The notes below the pieces were generated by a model. It had not been told where the DNA came from and ran no database searches. It saw nothing but the letters and a program-made list of their open reading frames with translations. Positions 16,297 through 23,214 of a DNA stretch of 64,000 bases are shown here, piece by piece; positions within the stretch are counted from its first letter, which is position 1, and every line of letters starts with the position of its first letter. Source of the DNA: Asaia sp003994335 (GTDB lineage Bacteria > Pseudomonadota > Alphaproteobacteria > Acetobacterales > Acetobacteraceae); NCBI RefSeq assembly GCF_037151175.1, contig NZ_JBBCOR010000005.1:1-64000 (forward strand), written 5' to 3'. The translations under genes and the position numbers were made by a program.

Positions 16297-16740
16297 TCAA
16301 CGCGCCATGATTTTCTTTCCGATAGCCTCGCATCCTTGGCGATGCCATCTCTTGGCGGTCGGCTCGGCAACGCCCAGTTTCCCGGCTATCTTTCCCCATC
16401 CCCAGCGATTGCAGCCCGATATCGGATGAACAATCAGCCTCATGTTGATGACCCGGCGCAGTCTGATCTGTGAGGCGTCGAGCAGGGAGAGCCAGGAGAG
16501 GGCGATATCCATACGCCTGATCTGCTCGGCGGTTGGCGGCGGCATGAACGCCTCCAGTTCGCGGAACCAGTCCAGATCCTCTGGGTCGAACACGACATCG
16601 GGCCACTTGACGCAATGCGTGCTTGGCCTTGTGCCCGTGGCAGGAAGGGCGGCGAGCGTATCCGCTGCTTCGGCGAGCCACTCCGCAACCTGATCGGCAA
16701 TATCGCGGGAGTGATCGAAAAGAACGTAATCTGGGGTCAT
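16297..16740 (-). CDS. DUF6362-type helix-turn-helix protein, candidate late regulator
   Basis: The 147-residue protein starts at ATG 16740. Its C-terminal third reads NRWGWGKIAGKLGVAEPTAK then RWHRQGCEAIGKKI, a helix-turn-helix of the sigma-region-4 kind with the W-G-W-x-K-I-A and R-W-H-x-x-G signature of what I recall as DUF6362. The middle is acidic and aromatic (DPEDLDWFRELEAFMPPPTA). It lies between the iteron array and the packaging genes, the usual place for a late-gene activator or antiterminator (Q-like). That role is inferred from place and HTH only. Confidence 0.6.
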   Translation of the reverse strand: MTPDYVLFDHSRDIADQVAEWLAEAADTLAALPATGTRPSTHCVKWPDVVFDPEDLDWFRELEAFMPPPTAEQIRRMDIALSWLSLLDASQIRLRRVINMRLIVHPISGCNRWGWGKIAGKLGVAEPTAKRWHRQGCEAIGKKIMAR

Positions 16741-16776
16741 GTCAGGCCTCGGGTAATAAAATTACAAAAAGAGGGC

Positions 16777-17013
16777 TGGCTACGTTTTGCTACTTACTTG
16801 GCTACGTTCTTTATATAGATATATCAATAACTTATAATAAAGGTAGCCAAGGTAGCCAACGTAGCCACTATTCAGGGCAGCAAAGAGCGCAATTCGACCG
16901 TTGGAAGAGTGACCCTATACGAACGAAAATGGTGGCTACGTTGGCTACCTTGGCTACGTTACTGTTATTACAGTAAGTTTTTGGCTACCTTCGGGCTACG
17001 TTTGGCTACGTTT
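16777..17013. repeat. Iteron array: twelve TTGGCTACSTT-type repeats, possible phage replication origin
   Basis: Twelve copies of an 8-11 base unit with core GGCTAC occur in four groups of three. Core positions are 16778, 16788 (degenerate, TGCTAC) and 16800 on plus; GTAGCC at 16843, 16852 and 16861 (that is, inverted); 16934, 16943 and 16952; and 16983, 16994 and 17004. Within the two central groups the period is exactly 9 bases, in the outer ones 10-12. An AT-rich stretch (16809-16840) lies between the first two groups. The array fills the gap between the replicative helicase gene and the DUF6362 gene. Iterons plus an AT-rich segment next to replication genes suggest an origin; an operator array for the DUF6362 protein is the alternative. 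Confidence 0.8.
16843..16957. repeat. 26-bp perfect inverted repeat within the iteron array
   Basis: The arm 16843-16868 (starts GTAGCCAAGG) is the exact reverse complement of 16932-16957. The 63 bases between the arms contain no iteron. The structure could extrude as a cruciform or form a strong RNA hairpin in a transcript running from the helicase gene into the DUF6362 gene. Confidence 0.8.
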
Positions 17014-17034
17014 GAATGCCGCAAAATCAATGAC

Positions 17035-18885
17035 TTAGGCATTTTCATCAACCCCGAAGCCGAGTTCAACCGCCGTCACCCATATACAACGGGCGGGAGT
17101 CATCGAGCCGATCTTGACCTTGCGCTTGGGGCTGCGCGCCGACTCAAGCCGCCGCAGTTCATAGAGCCAGCGTTGACCGGCGAATGGCGTATCATCGAAT
17201 AGCCTGGTCAGCATGGCGTTACTCTGGGCGAACCAGATGCCTGCGCCTTCAGACTCACGGGGCGGTGGGGAACCGCTTCGCGCCTTGGGCGCATCGGCAC
17301 GTATGACCCGCATGCCAAATTGCCCGAGCACTTCGTCCGCAACAGAGCGCGAGAGCGGATCGAGATCCGGCCCTTGGCCACTGTCTTTTTCGAGAAGGCG
17401 CTCGATAAGGTCAGCTATAGATTTCCTCTCTGTCGATCTCTGCACCATGACAAGTTGCGTCAGTAGGTGATTGATCATGCGGGTCGGCGCATCTTGCGTC
17501 GTAACGTCTTCGGCGTCACGTACAAATTCTGATAAAGCACCGATTCCTATTTGCGCGCCGCGTTCGTCCGGGATCGAATCCTCTGTCATAACCCACCAGC
17601 CCGCAAGGATCGCGCCGAGCTGATCCATCTCGCGAGGCTGACAACCGCTCTCGAGTAGCGCTGCCCGGAAGATTGCCAGCGCGGCGCGGTGGCGCTCCCA
17701 TCCGGCAAGGGCTCGCCCCCAAAGCGCCGCCCCGTGCTCGCGTGCCCAGCTGGCAAGATCGCGATGCTCGGTGGAATGGTCGGCCCCTTCCTCTGCCTTG
17801 GCGAGGTCGATGATCACGAAGCGCCCCAGATGCTGCGCTTGCATGTCTGGCGGGTTGATCGAGGCCATGATGATGGAGCCGACTACCTCGATACTCCGGG
17901 CCACGCCATCCTTGCCGCCGCGCACGCCTTTCGTGCCCTCGCCGCCTGTGGATGAGAGCACGAGATCGAGAAGGGCACGCGCGCCGCGCTGGTCCTCTCG
18001 ATCGGACGCCTCATCAATGAAAGCAGGCATGGCGCGCCCGTCGAGCCTCTGCTCGAGCCCGGCTTTCGACGTGTCATTCACAAACACATGAAGCGGCGAG
18101 GCCGCCTGAAGCACGCGCAGCAGCGATGATTTGCCCGACCCGGCCCCGCCGATCAGAAACCCGGCAGGCCGCCACGGGATCGACGCCCCGTAATAGGCGC
18201 AGGCCAGTAGCCCGAGCACCGCAATCTCGCCGCCCGGCGTGCGAAAATTCCAGAGCCTGCGGATATGCTCGAGCAGATAGCGGCCTTCCTCCGGGCCGCA
18301 AGGGCGCGCAGGCCGGGGCGATGGGGGCGCGGCGGCCCATACCTGATTCCCCGTGCGTGTTCCTGCCTTCTCCAGCCGATCGCCAATCATCACGGTATCG
18401 CCGCAATGGACTACCGGCAGCCCGTTCTCGGCGGGCCATACGCCAGGTTTACGGATCATGATATGCGACCCGAAAAGCCCGGCCTGGGCGCATTCGGCCT
18501 GTAAGTAGCTGGCTACTGAATTGATTCGGAAATCGACCACCTTTTCCTCGGTGGTTTCCTGGCCGTCCTTATCCTTGATCTTGCATTGCGCCTTTTTCGG
18601 GAAGGCCATCCGCAGCCATCCATCATCCCCGGCGAACAAGCCGAGCAAGTCGTGGCGTGATCCGACCTGGCGCGCTGTCAGCACGCGCAGCTGGCCCACG
18701 CGGTCGAGAAAGAAATAGGAGCCATCAAGATGGCCGAGCGCCGTGACGGGACAGGGCTCGTTTTCTTCCGGCGCGGCTGGCGGTTCGCCGCCGCCCTTGC
18801 GCTCGCCATCCTGGCGGCCCCCGTCAATGACCTGAAACGCCCGATCGGCGCGCAGTACCGCATCGCGGATATCATTGGATTGCAT
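17035..18885 (-). CDS. Phage replicative helicase/ATPase (DUF927-like P-loop protein)
   Basis: The frame is open upstream, but ATG 18885 (MQSNDIRDAVLRADRAFQ) overlaps the primase end by 14 bases and gives a sensible 616-residue protein. Walker A is GGAGSGKSS at about residues 247-255 and Walker B FIDE at about 289-292, followed by a sensor-type stretch SIIMASINPPDM. The N-terminal half (VDFRINSVASYLQAECAQAG, IMIRKPGVWPAENG) resembles DUF927-type helicases that pair with Toprim primases in temperate phages. With the primase just upstream it probably makes the prophage replication enzyme set, and the iteron array directly follows it. Confidence 0.75.
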   Translation of the reverse strand: MQSNDIRDAVLRADRAFQVIDGGRQDGERKGGGEPPAAPEENEPCPVTALGHLDGSYFFLDRVGQLRVLTARQVGSRHDLLGLFAGDDGWLRMAFPKKAQCKIKDKDGQETTEEKVVDFRINSVASYLQAECAQAGLFGSHIMIRKPGVWPAENGLPVVHCGDTVMIGDRLEKAGTRTGNQVWAAAPPSPRPARPCGPEEGRYLLEHIRRLWNFRTPGGEIAVLGLLACAYYGASIPWRPAGFLIGGAGSGKSSLLRVLQAASPLHVFVNDTSKAGLEQRLDGRAMPAFIDEASDREDQRGARALLDLVLSSTGGEGTKGVRGGKDGVARSIEVVGSIIMASINPPDMQAQHLGRFVIIDLAKAEEGADHSTEHRDLASWAREHGAALWGRALAGWERHRAALAIFRAALLESGCQPREMDQLGAILAGWWVMTEDSIPDERGAQIGIGALSEFVRDAEDVTTQDAPTRMINHLLTQLVMVQRSTERKSIADLIERLLEKDSGQGPDLDPLSRSVADEVLGQFGMRVIRADAPKARSGSPPPRESEGAGIWFAQSNAMLTRLFDDTPFAGQRWLYELRRLESARSPKRKVKIGSMTPARCIWVTAVELGFGVDENA

Positions 18886-19897
18886 CGTTGAAATCCTTCC
18901 CGCGAGGGGGTTTTGCCACCCGCACCTCGCGACCTTTGGAAAGGTGAAAATCGATCGCCCGATCGAGGCCGCGCTTTGCAGCTTCGTGCTCATCCCGATC
19001 GGCAAGAAGCGTGACCTTGCGCACCTGGTCCGGCAGCCAGATGGCCGCCATGTTGCTCAGGCTTCCGGCTGCGAGCACGCGAAACTCCGGGCAGCACACC
19101 GCCACGGAAAGGCAGGTTTCGATTCCTTCGCCGATCAGCACGGTTTCATCCGGGCTGGCCTTGGCCAGCGTCTCGCCGGTTTCGCCCTTGCGCAGGCGGA
19201 TGGCTGCGCCCGCATAGGCACCGCGTATTTTCTTGGCGACATCGAGCCGCGCCTTGACCCACCGGCCGTCGCTGTCCTGCGCAAGCCAGGTCTGATGCGT
19301 GGCGACATGCGCCCCCGTGGCATCCGTGAAGGCGGCCAGCATGGCGGGCAGCTTGCGCCGCACCTCGTTGCAGTAATGGGCGGGGGCAAAGCGTATCGAG
19401 CGCGTGAAGCGGCCCAGGGGCGCGACATCGATGCCGCGATTGCGGATATAATCGAGCACCGGCGAGCCCTCGGTGACGGGTTCGGCACCCAGCCACATGG
19501 CCATGGCCTTATTGCGCCCGTCCTGTTCATCCTTCGCCGCGTCGCGCTGGATCTTCTCCGCTGCAAGATGCGCCTGACGTATGGCAACGGGACCGAGATC
19601 GCCCAGCCCAAGCCAGCCATGCGCCCAGCGGCACGCCTCTTTCATGCTGCCGCCCGTCAGGCACGCGGCGACCAGATCGAGCGCATCGCCAAATTCGCCC
19701 GATCGGTGATCGGCCCATCCCCCCGGATTCTTGCCGGTCAGATGCACGGAAAACGCGGTGCCCTTGCCACCCGACAGGGAATCGCACCGCCAGTCTGCGC
19801 CCATGCGCTGCCCGAACGGCAGCAGCTCGCGTACCAGCTGATCGATACGTTGGGTCAAAAGGGTTGAGATTTCGGCCGCGCTGATCTGATTATCCAT
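18872..19897 (-). CDS. Phage DNA primase with Toprim domain
   Basis: ATG 19897 (MDNQISAAEISTLLTQRIDQ) is chosen from several starts because it follows the preceding gene by one base and begins the conserved N-terminus. The 341-residue product has an N-terminal nucleic-acid-binding region with GADWRCDSLSGGKG and GGWADHRSGEFGDALDLVAA, and a C-terminal Toprim fold with IGEGIE at about 255-260 and ADRDEHEA at about 299-306. These hold the metal-binding Glu and Asp-x-Asp-type residues. It should lay primers for phage replication together with the helicase whose start it overlaps. Confidence 0.82.
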   Translation of the reverse strand: MDNQISAAEISTLLTQRIDQLVRELLPFGQRMGADWRCDSLSGGKGTAFSVHLTGKNPGGWADHRSGEFGDALDLVAACLTGGSMKEACRWAHGWLGLGDLGPVAIRQAHLAAEKIQRDAAKDEQDGRNKAMAMWLGAEPVTEGSPVLDYIRNRGIDVAPLGRFTRSIRFAPAHYCNEVRRKLPAMLAAFTDATGAHVATHQTWLAQDSDGRWVKARLDVAKKIRGAYAGAAIRLRKGETGETLAKASPDETVLIGEGIETCLSVAVCCPEFRVLAAGSLSNMAAIWLPDQVRKVTLLADRDEHEAAKRGLDRAIDFHLSKGREVRVAKPPRGKDFNDAIQ

Positions 19898-19898
19898 G

Positions 19899-20069
19899 TC
19901 ACGCGGCCTTCCGTTGAGCGGGCGGCGTTGCCAGACGGCGGAACGCATAACGCACCGTCCGCTCCGATATCCCGAGGGCGCGGGCAATACGGGGCGCGCT
20001 CGCTCCGCTCTTGCGCAGGGCCGAGATGGCCGGATCGATCCGCCCCCGATCAAGCGCGGGCCGGGCCAT
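19899..20069 (-). CDS. Small helix-turn-helix protein
   Basis: A 56-codon gene starting at ATG 20069 (MARPALDRGRIDPAISALRK) in the stop of the upstream gene. The C-terminal part SAPRIARALGISERTVRYAF is a clean resolvase/MarR-style helix-turn-helix, followed by a basic tail. It lies in the early leftward operon between the zinc-ribbon protein and the primase with overlapping ends. It may be a small regulator or a replication accessory protein that binds DNA. The target is unknown. Confidence 0.6.
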   Translation of the reverse strand: MARPALDRGRIDPAISALRKSGASAPRIARALGISERTVRYAFRRLATPPAQRKAA

Positions 20070-20398
20070 TAGCACCGCCCCCGGCAGGGCTTGCACAGAC
20101 GCAGCCAGCGGCCATCAGCGACAAACCGCGCGCCACAGCAAAGGCACTGGCGCCGAACCCGCTCGGTGGACTGAAGCCGGGGAGACGGAACGATTTTGGT
20201 GGATGGAAGCCGATTCCCGAAGGCGGCGTTAAACCGTCTGAAATGGCAAGCCGGAACTGCTTCCCATCCCTTGACCGTTTGCAGATTGAGGGCGAGCGCC
20301 TGGGCGATCTTTTCCGCGCCGCCCCGCTGCGCCCTCATACGACGCATCATGAGGCTGGCCGCATCGATCTCGCTCTGCACCACGATTTGGCGGGGCAT
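20069..20398 (-). CDS. Phage HTH and zinc-ribbon protein
   Basis: The 109-residue protein starts at ATG 20398. The first half contains a YdaS-like helix-turn-helix (RGGAEKIAQALALNLQTVKG then WEAVPACHFRRFN), the second a four-cysteine ribbon, CLCCGARF ... LCKPCRGRC. The gene is part of the tightly packed early leftward operon, with overlapping ends on the 3' side. The arrangement suggests a sequence-specific regulator. Its HTH resembles that of the Cro-like protein at 21020, in which a W-x-x-[VI]-P-x-[CH] motif also follows the recognition helix. Confidence 0.55.
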   Translation of the reverse strand: MPRQIVVQSEIDAASLMMRRMRAQRGGAEKIAQALALNLQTVKGWEAVPACHFRRFNAAFGNRLPSTKIVPSPRLQSTERVRRQCLCCGARFVADGRWLRLCKPCRGRC

Positions 20399-20401
20399 GG
20401 C

Positions 20402-20869
20402 TCAGCCCTCCCCATTGGCGCGAAATGCAAGCGCCTGCATCTTTTGCAGCGCATCGGTCGAATGACGGATCAGCTCCCCCAGGCGCTGCGAGAGGTCAGC
20501 AGCCTCGGTGCGGTCGATCTGACCATCCGCCAGCGCCACGATCGCGGCTGTCATCGTCCCGCTGGCCGAGGATGCAACTTCACCCATGGCCGTTGCGGCG
20601 CATCCTTCGCCAAACGCGATCGGGAGCAGCGCACAACCCTCGATCGAGGCCATTGCGGCCAGGATCAGGGGCTGCTGCGCGTAAAGATCGAGCGCCAGTG
20701 CTACATCCACAGGCACGACATGGGCCGAATTCCGGTTCTGATATTCAGAGATCTGCGTTTTGCCGACGCGCGTGCAGGAGGCTGCAGCCTCAACCCCGCC
20801 CAGCTGCCGGATGGCGGCCTGCGTGGCGGTTTTCAGGGAGGCGACGTGAGCCGCGTGCGTTTCAGGCAT
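20402..20869 (-). CDS. CII-like phage regulatory protein
   Basis: ATG 20869 (MPETHAAHVASLKTATQAAI) is chosen over two upstream ATGs because the shorter product starts at the conserved helix. The 155-residue protein has an HTH-like region (GGVEAAASCTRVGKTQISEY) followed by VPVDVALALDLYAQQP and a long C-terminal helix with DGQIDRTEAADLSQRLGELI. I recall phage regulatory CII-family proteins with this form. It is the second gene after the Cro-like regulator, the position of cII in lambda. An activator role in lysogeny control is inferred. Confidence 0.55.
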   Translation of the reverse strand: MPETHAAHVASLKTATQAAIRQLGGVEAAASCTRVGKTQISEYQNRNSAHVVPVDVALALDLYAQQPLILAAMASIEGCALLPIAFGEGCAATAMGEVASSASGTMTAAIVALADGQIDRTEAADLSQRLGELIRHSTDALQKMQALAFRANGEG

Positions 20870-20981
20870 GGTCCGCGCCCTCCGCATGAGAGGAAGTCGG
20901 GGCGGCATTATCGATTGTGGGGAGCATTGGCGGCTGTCTCTCTGGGTCAGGGACGCGAGAAATCTTGTGGTTTGGTGATTT

Positions 20982-20998
20982 TGCGGAACGTTTCCGCA
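20982..20998. promoter_or_regulatory. TGCGGAA/TTCCGCA palindrome between cro-like and CII-like genes
   Basis: A 7-base perfect inverted repeat with a three-base centre lies in the 150-base gap between the two regulator genes. There is no T-run after it on the minus strand, so it looks more like an operator than a terminator. Confidence 0.4.
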
Positions 20999-21019
20999 AG
21001 CGTGCCGAGCACGGGCCTG

Positions 21020-21244
21020 TTAGCTAGGCGGCGGAGGCTTAAACGCGCGGCCAGCCTCAATTTCAGGGGGAGGAAATACGTCAGGCCTGATGAGGTGTGG
21101 CGGTACCCCACTCAACTCAGCCACAGCGACGACGTGACAAGGAGGTATCTTTTGCCAACCCGCGACCGTGTTGTGCTTGCGTTGAACAGCGCTGGCAACT
21201 TTGTTCGTTCCACCGGCTCGGCGGATGAGATCTTTCGTGTCCAT
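21020..21244 (-). CDS. Cro/YdaS-like phage regulator
   Basis: The 74-residue protein starts at ATG 21244 (MDTKDLIRRAGGTNKVASAV). The helix-turn-helix GGTNKVASAVQRKHNTVAGW followed by QKIPPCHVVAVAELSG is typical of the YdaS-type Cro-like proteins. It is divergent from the CI-like repressor, with a 90-base space holding two operator palindromes. This is the standard cro-OR-cI arrangement. It would switch off repressor synthesis during lytic growth. Confidence 0.75.
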   Translation of the reverse strand: MDTKDLIRRAGGTNKVASAVQRKHNTVAGWQKIPPCHVVAVAELSGVPPHLIRPDVFPPPEIEAGRAFKPPPPS

Positions 21245-21250
21245 GACCTG

Positions 21251-21269
21251 ATGTCGCCTATACCGACAT
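21251..21269. promoter_or_regulatory. Operator ATGTCG-N7-CGACAT, right pair, site 1
   Basis: A perfect 6-base inverted repeat with a 7-base centre (CCTATAC) lies 7 bases from the cro-like start codon in the divergent gap between regulator genes. It is one of four sites with the same arm sequence and spacing and is the likely target of the CI-like and Cro-like proteins. Confidence 0.8.
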
Positions 21270-21284
21270 TATCAGTCAAGCAAA

Positions 21285-21303
21285 ATGTCGCTATATGCGA
21301 CCC
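21285..21303. promoter_or_regulatory. Operator ATGTCG-N7-CGACCC, right pair, site 2
   Basis: The second copy, 34 bases from site 1, has one perfect arm and a second arm with two changes at the outer bases. A TATATG at 21292-21297 with TTATCA 17 bases upstream could be the promoter for the CI-like gene, so occupancy would control it. Confidence 0.7.
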
Positions 21304-21334
21304 GAAGACTCATCGATTACGGCATGGTGCGTCT

Positions 21335-21682
21335 ATGATCACGGACGGAAAAATGGGCGCTCGCATCAGAGAGCTGAGAAAAGCGCGCAAACAATCACAG
21401 GTTGATGTCGCTGCGGCGCTCGACATCAGCCGGTCCCACCTCGCCGAAATCGAGGGCGGGAAACACCCGGGATTTGCGACCTTTGTTGAGATAGCTCATT
21501 ACTTCGCTGTTTCACTTGACTATCTTTATTCGGGCTCTTCTCCGGGCAGCCAGGATATCAGCCGTTTTCCTGTAGAAGAGGCCGAAAAGACCCTGATCGA
21601 TTTTTGGCGGAGTCTGAGCGACAACGAAAAGGATCTGCTTCTCAACCTTCTGGTCCGCGACAAGACGGCGCAAATCGTCTGA
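21335..21682 (+). CDS. CI-like phage repressor (short XRE family)
   Basis: The frame is open from far upstream antisense to the primase, but only the last 115 codons encode a recognisable protein. ATG 21335 (MITDGKMGARIREL) is given; ATG 21353, behind GGACGGAAAA, is an equally good start. The XRE helix-turn-helix is GARIRELRKARKQSQVDVAA then LDISRSHLAEIEGGKHPGFA, followed by the ...FAVSLDYLYSGSS segment common in these repressors. There is no peptidase domain, so induction would not occur by RecA-driven self-cleavage. It is divergent from the Cro-like gene. Confidence 0.8.
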   Translation: MITDGKMGARIRELRKARKQSQVDVAAALDISRSHLAEIEGGKHPGFATFVEIAHYFAVSLDYLYSGSSPGSQDISRFPVEEAEKTLIDFWRSLSDNEKDLLLNLLVRDKTAQIV

Positions 21683-21963
21683 ATTGTCAGGGGTTTTCTT
21701 GAGCACAAACAACTCCCGTCTTTTCTAGAACATATCGTGTACAGGCGAGTTAGTACAGTTCTCGAACAGATTCGTTGATTACAAATTAACGCTAGTCACC
21801 GTTCTCTTTTTTCTCAGAGACCTACCTGGACCGAAATATCTTTTCACTGCAGGGTGGGCGAGGACTAAAGCCAATTTTTCTCTCTGGGTGTAGCGCGGCC
21901 ACGGTCATATCCCTCTGTGGTCACTTATGGCCGCCAGTCGAGCTCAGCCTGATCGAATAAAAA

Positions 21964-21982
21964 ATGTCGGTAAGGACGACAT
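21964..21982. promoter_or_regulatory. Operator ATGTCG-N7-CGACAT, left pair, site 1
   Basis: A perfect palindrome whose arms extend to 8 bases (AAATGTCG / CGACATTT) with centre GTAAGGA. It lies upstream of the small-protein operon on the plus strand. Confidence 0.8.
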
Positions 21983-21997
21983 TTCTTATTGCCGCAT

Positions 21998-22016
21998 ATG
22001 TCGGTATATGCGACAT
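21998..22016. promoter_or_regulatory. Operator ATGTCG-N7-CGACAT, left pair, site 2
   Basis: A perfect palindrome with centre GTATATG, 34 bases from site 1, the same spacing as in the right pair. The TATATG in its centre with TTTCTT 17 bases upstream could be the -10 and -35 of the early operon promoter, so a bound repressor would cover the -10. Confidence 0.8.
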
Positions 22017-22035
22017 CGAAGCATCAACAAGGGAG

Positions 22036-22308
22036 ATGCTTCAAGTGACCGACTTAACTCAGAATGACCGTGGTGCCATCCGCTGCGAGGCCCTCGCCAC
22101 CGCCCGCTACCTCCTCGATGAGGCACTCCGCCATTTCGATGTGAACCCGCAGGAGCGCCTCGACCTCCTCGCTGGCCTCACTGCCCAGGCCGCTCTTGAT
22201 TGCATCGATCGCAGGCCGGGCTGGGAAACCGCAGCGGTTGGCGCTCTGAACGCTTTGCAGGCCTCCGCCGTCGAGCAGCTCCACCGCATGATTCAGGACG
22301 CAGGCTAA
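22036..22308 (+). CDS. Small early phage protein A (paralogue of 22748-22999)
   Basis: Start ATG 22036 (MLQVTDLTQNDRGAIRC) directly follows GGGAG; GTG 22045 would have better spacing to it and is an alternative. The ATG at 21964 lies in the operator and is unlikely. The product of about 90 residues is all-helical (ATARYLLDEALRHFDVNPQE, RLDLLAGLTAQAALDCIDRR, ALNALQASAVEQLHRMIQ). The same pattern recurs in the protein at 22748. It is the first gene of the operon governed by the left operator pair. Function is unknown. Confidence 0.6.
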   Translation: MLQVTDLTQNDRGAIRCEALATARYLLDEALRHFDVNPQERLDLLAGLTAQAALDCIDRRPGWETAAVGALNALQASAVEQLHRMIQDAG

Positions 22309-22433
22309 TCCGGCTTCCGGCCAGAAGCCGGGGCCTTTCAACAGGCTCCGGCGCGCAGCCCAGGCACGGATCTTCCTGCCCCCTCGTGTTGTCCCGTGTC
22401 CTTCAAGAGCCCCCATCGAAGGAGCCCCGCACC

Positions 22434-22751
22434 ATGACACTTCCCACCCGCCAGCTTGCCGCCATGACCGAGCGCGCTTTCTGGATCTCCCTCGCGCCAA
22501 TGCCGCACGCCGATCAGCTGCGCGCACTGACCCTTTTCCGCGAGTGGCGCTTCGCCGCAGCCTGCGCCAACGATGGCCGCCCTTTGCCATGCGCCGCCCC
22601 ATGGAAGCGCGCCGCCACAGCCAAGGCGGCGGAATTGCAGGGCTTTCTCGCCCGGCACGCCCAGCCAATCGCGTCGCCGCCTTACGCAGCCCAGGTGAAC
22701 GCCCTGCGCGCCCTGGCCATATCCGCATTCCATCGGGGGGCGATCCAATGA
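22434..22751 (+). CDS. Small early phage protein B, unknown function
   Basis: Start ATG 22434 (MTLPTRQLAAMTERAFWISL) with AAGGAG nine bases upstream. The 105-residue product is helical and rich in Ala and Arg, with WRFAAACANDGRPLPCAAPW in the middle. The stop overlaps the next start (ATGA), so it is coupled to the next gene. I do not recognise a family. Position in the operon between left operators and integrase compares with the recombination/inhibitor genes of other temperate phages. Confidence 0.55.
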   Translation: MTLPTRQLAAMTERAFWISLAPMPHADQLRALTLFREWRFAAACANDGRPLPCAAPWKRAATAKAAELQGFLARHAQPIASPPYAAQVNALRALAISAFHRGAIQ

Positions 22752-22999
22752 TCAGCCGCGCCGAAACCAAGCGCCGCGCCTATGCGGCCGCCTCGGCCGA
22801 GATCGCCGCAACCTGTGAACGGCTCGGCCTGTCCGAGGGCGAAAGCCTCGATCTTCTCTCGGCCTTGTGCGCGAGCGCCGCCTATACCGTAGCCCGGAGT
22901 CAGGGCGGCGGCATCGCTCGCGGGCTCATGCACCTGAACGCCCTGACAGACTGCGCCGCCCATCGCTTGCACGCATTGCAGCAAGAGGGGGCGCTATGA
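22748..22999 (+). CDS. Small early phage protein C (paralogue of 22036-22308)
   Basis: Start ATG 22748 (MISRAETKRRAYAAASAEI) in an ATGA overlap with the previous gene. The 83-residue helical product matches protein A in two blocks, SLDLLSALCASAA against RLDLLAGLTAQAA and HLNALTDCAAHRLHAL against ALNALQASAVEQLHRM, with the same spacing between them. The pair is therefore likely to come from duplication and could form heteromeric helical bundles. No function can be assigned. Confidence 0.6.
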   Translation: MISRAETKRRAYAAASAEIAATCERLGLSEGESLDLLSALCASAAYTVARSQGGGIARGLMHLNALTDCAAHRLHALQQEGAL

Positions 23000-23214
23000 A
23001 TGCCGCGCCGTTCACGATCCGTAACGCGAGAGGCCGCACCGTCGCGCGCTTTGGCACCTATCGCACAGCCGAGCGCGCCGCCGTCACGCGATGCCGGGAC
23101 AAGGCCCTGGCAGTGCCAGTTTATCGTCATCGCACCCACCTGGCGACGGTCACGCCCGGCCCGAATGCCCGTCCTCTAATCGACCTGACCATGAAAGGAA
23201 GCTTGATCGTATGA
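22996..23214 (+). CDS. Small early phage protein D, unknown function
   Basis: Start ATG 22996 (MNAAPFTIRNARGRTVARFG) overlapping the preceding stop. The 72-residue product is basic, with a beta-type FTIRNARGRTVARFGTYRTA start and a helical middle, like small DNA- or RNA-binding phage proteins. The stop overlaps the next start (23211). No family is recognised. Confidence 0.5.
   Translation: MNAAPFTIRNARGRTVARFGTYRTAERAAVTRCRDKALAVPVYRHRTHLATVTPGPNARPLIDLTMKGSLIV

Larger units (their letters stand above)
21683..22035. other. Non-coding region between the repressor and the rightward early operon
   Basis: About 350 bases with no supported gene. It holds the left-type operator pair (21964-22016) at its right end and AT-rich sequence before it. 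This is the place of PL/OL in lambda terms. Confidence 0.55.

Noticed and set aside
16777..17013. Repeat array considered as a CRISPR
   Set aside because: Repeats are 8-11 bases with a period of 9-12, partly inverted and without spacers; no cas genes are present.
19928..21682. A 584-codon plus-strand frame covering the early leftward region
   Set aside because: Only its last 115 codons encode a recognisable protein (the XRE repressor). The rest is antisense to the HTH, zinc-ribbon and CII-like genes, which have better sequence and coupled starts.
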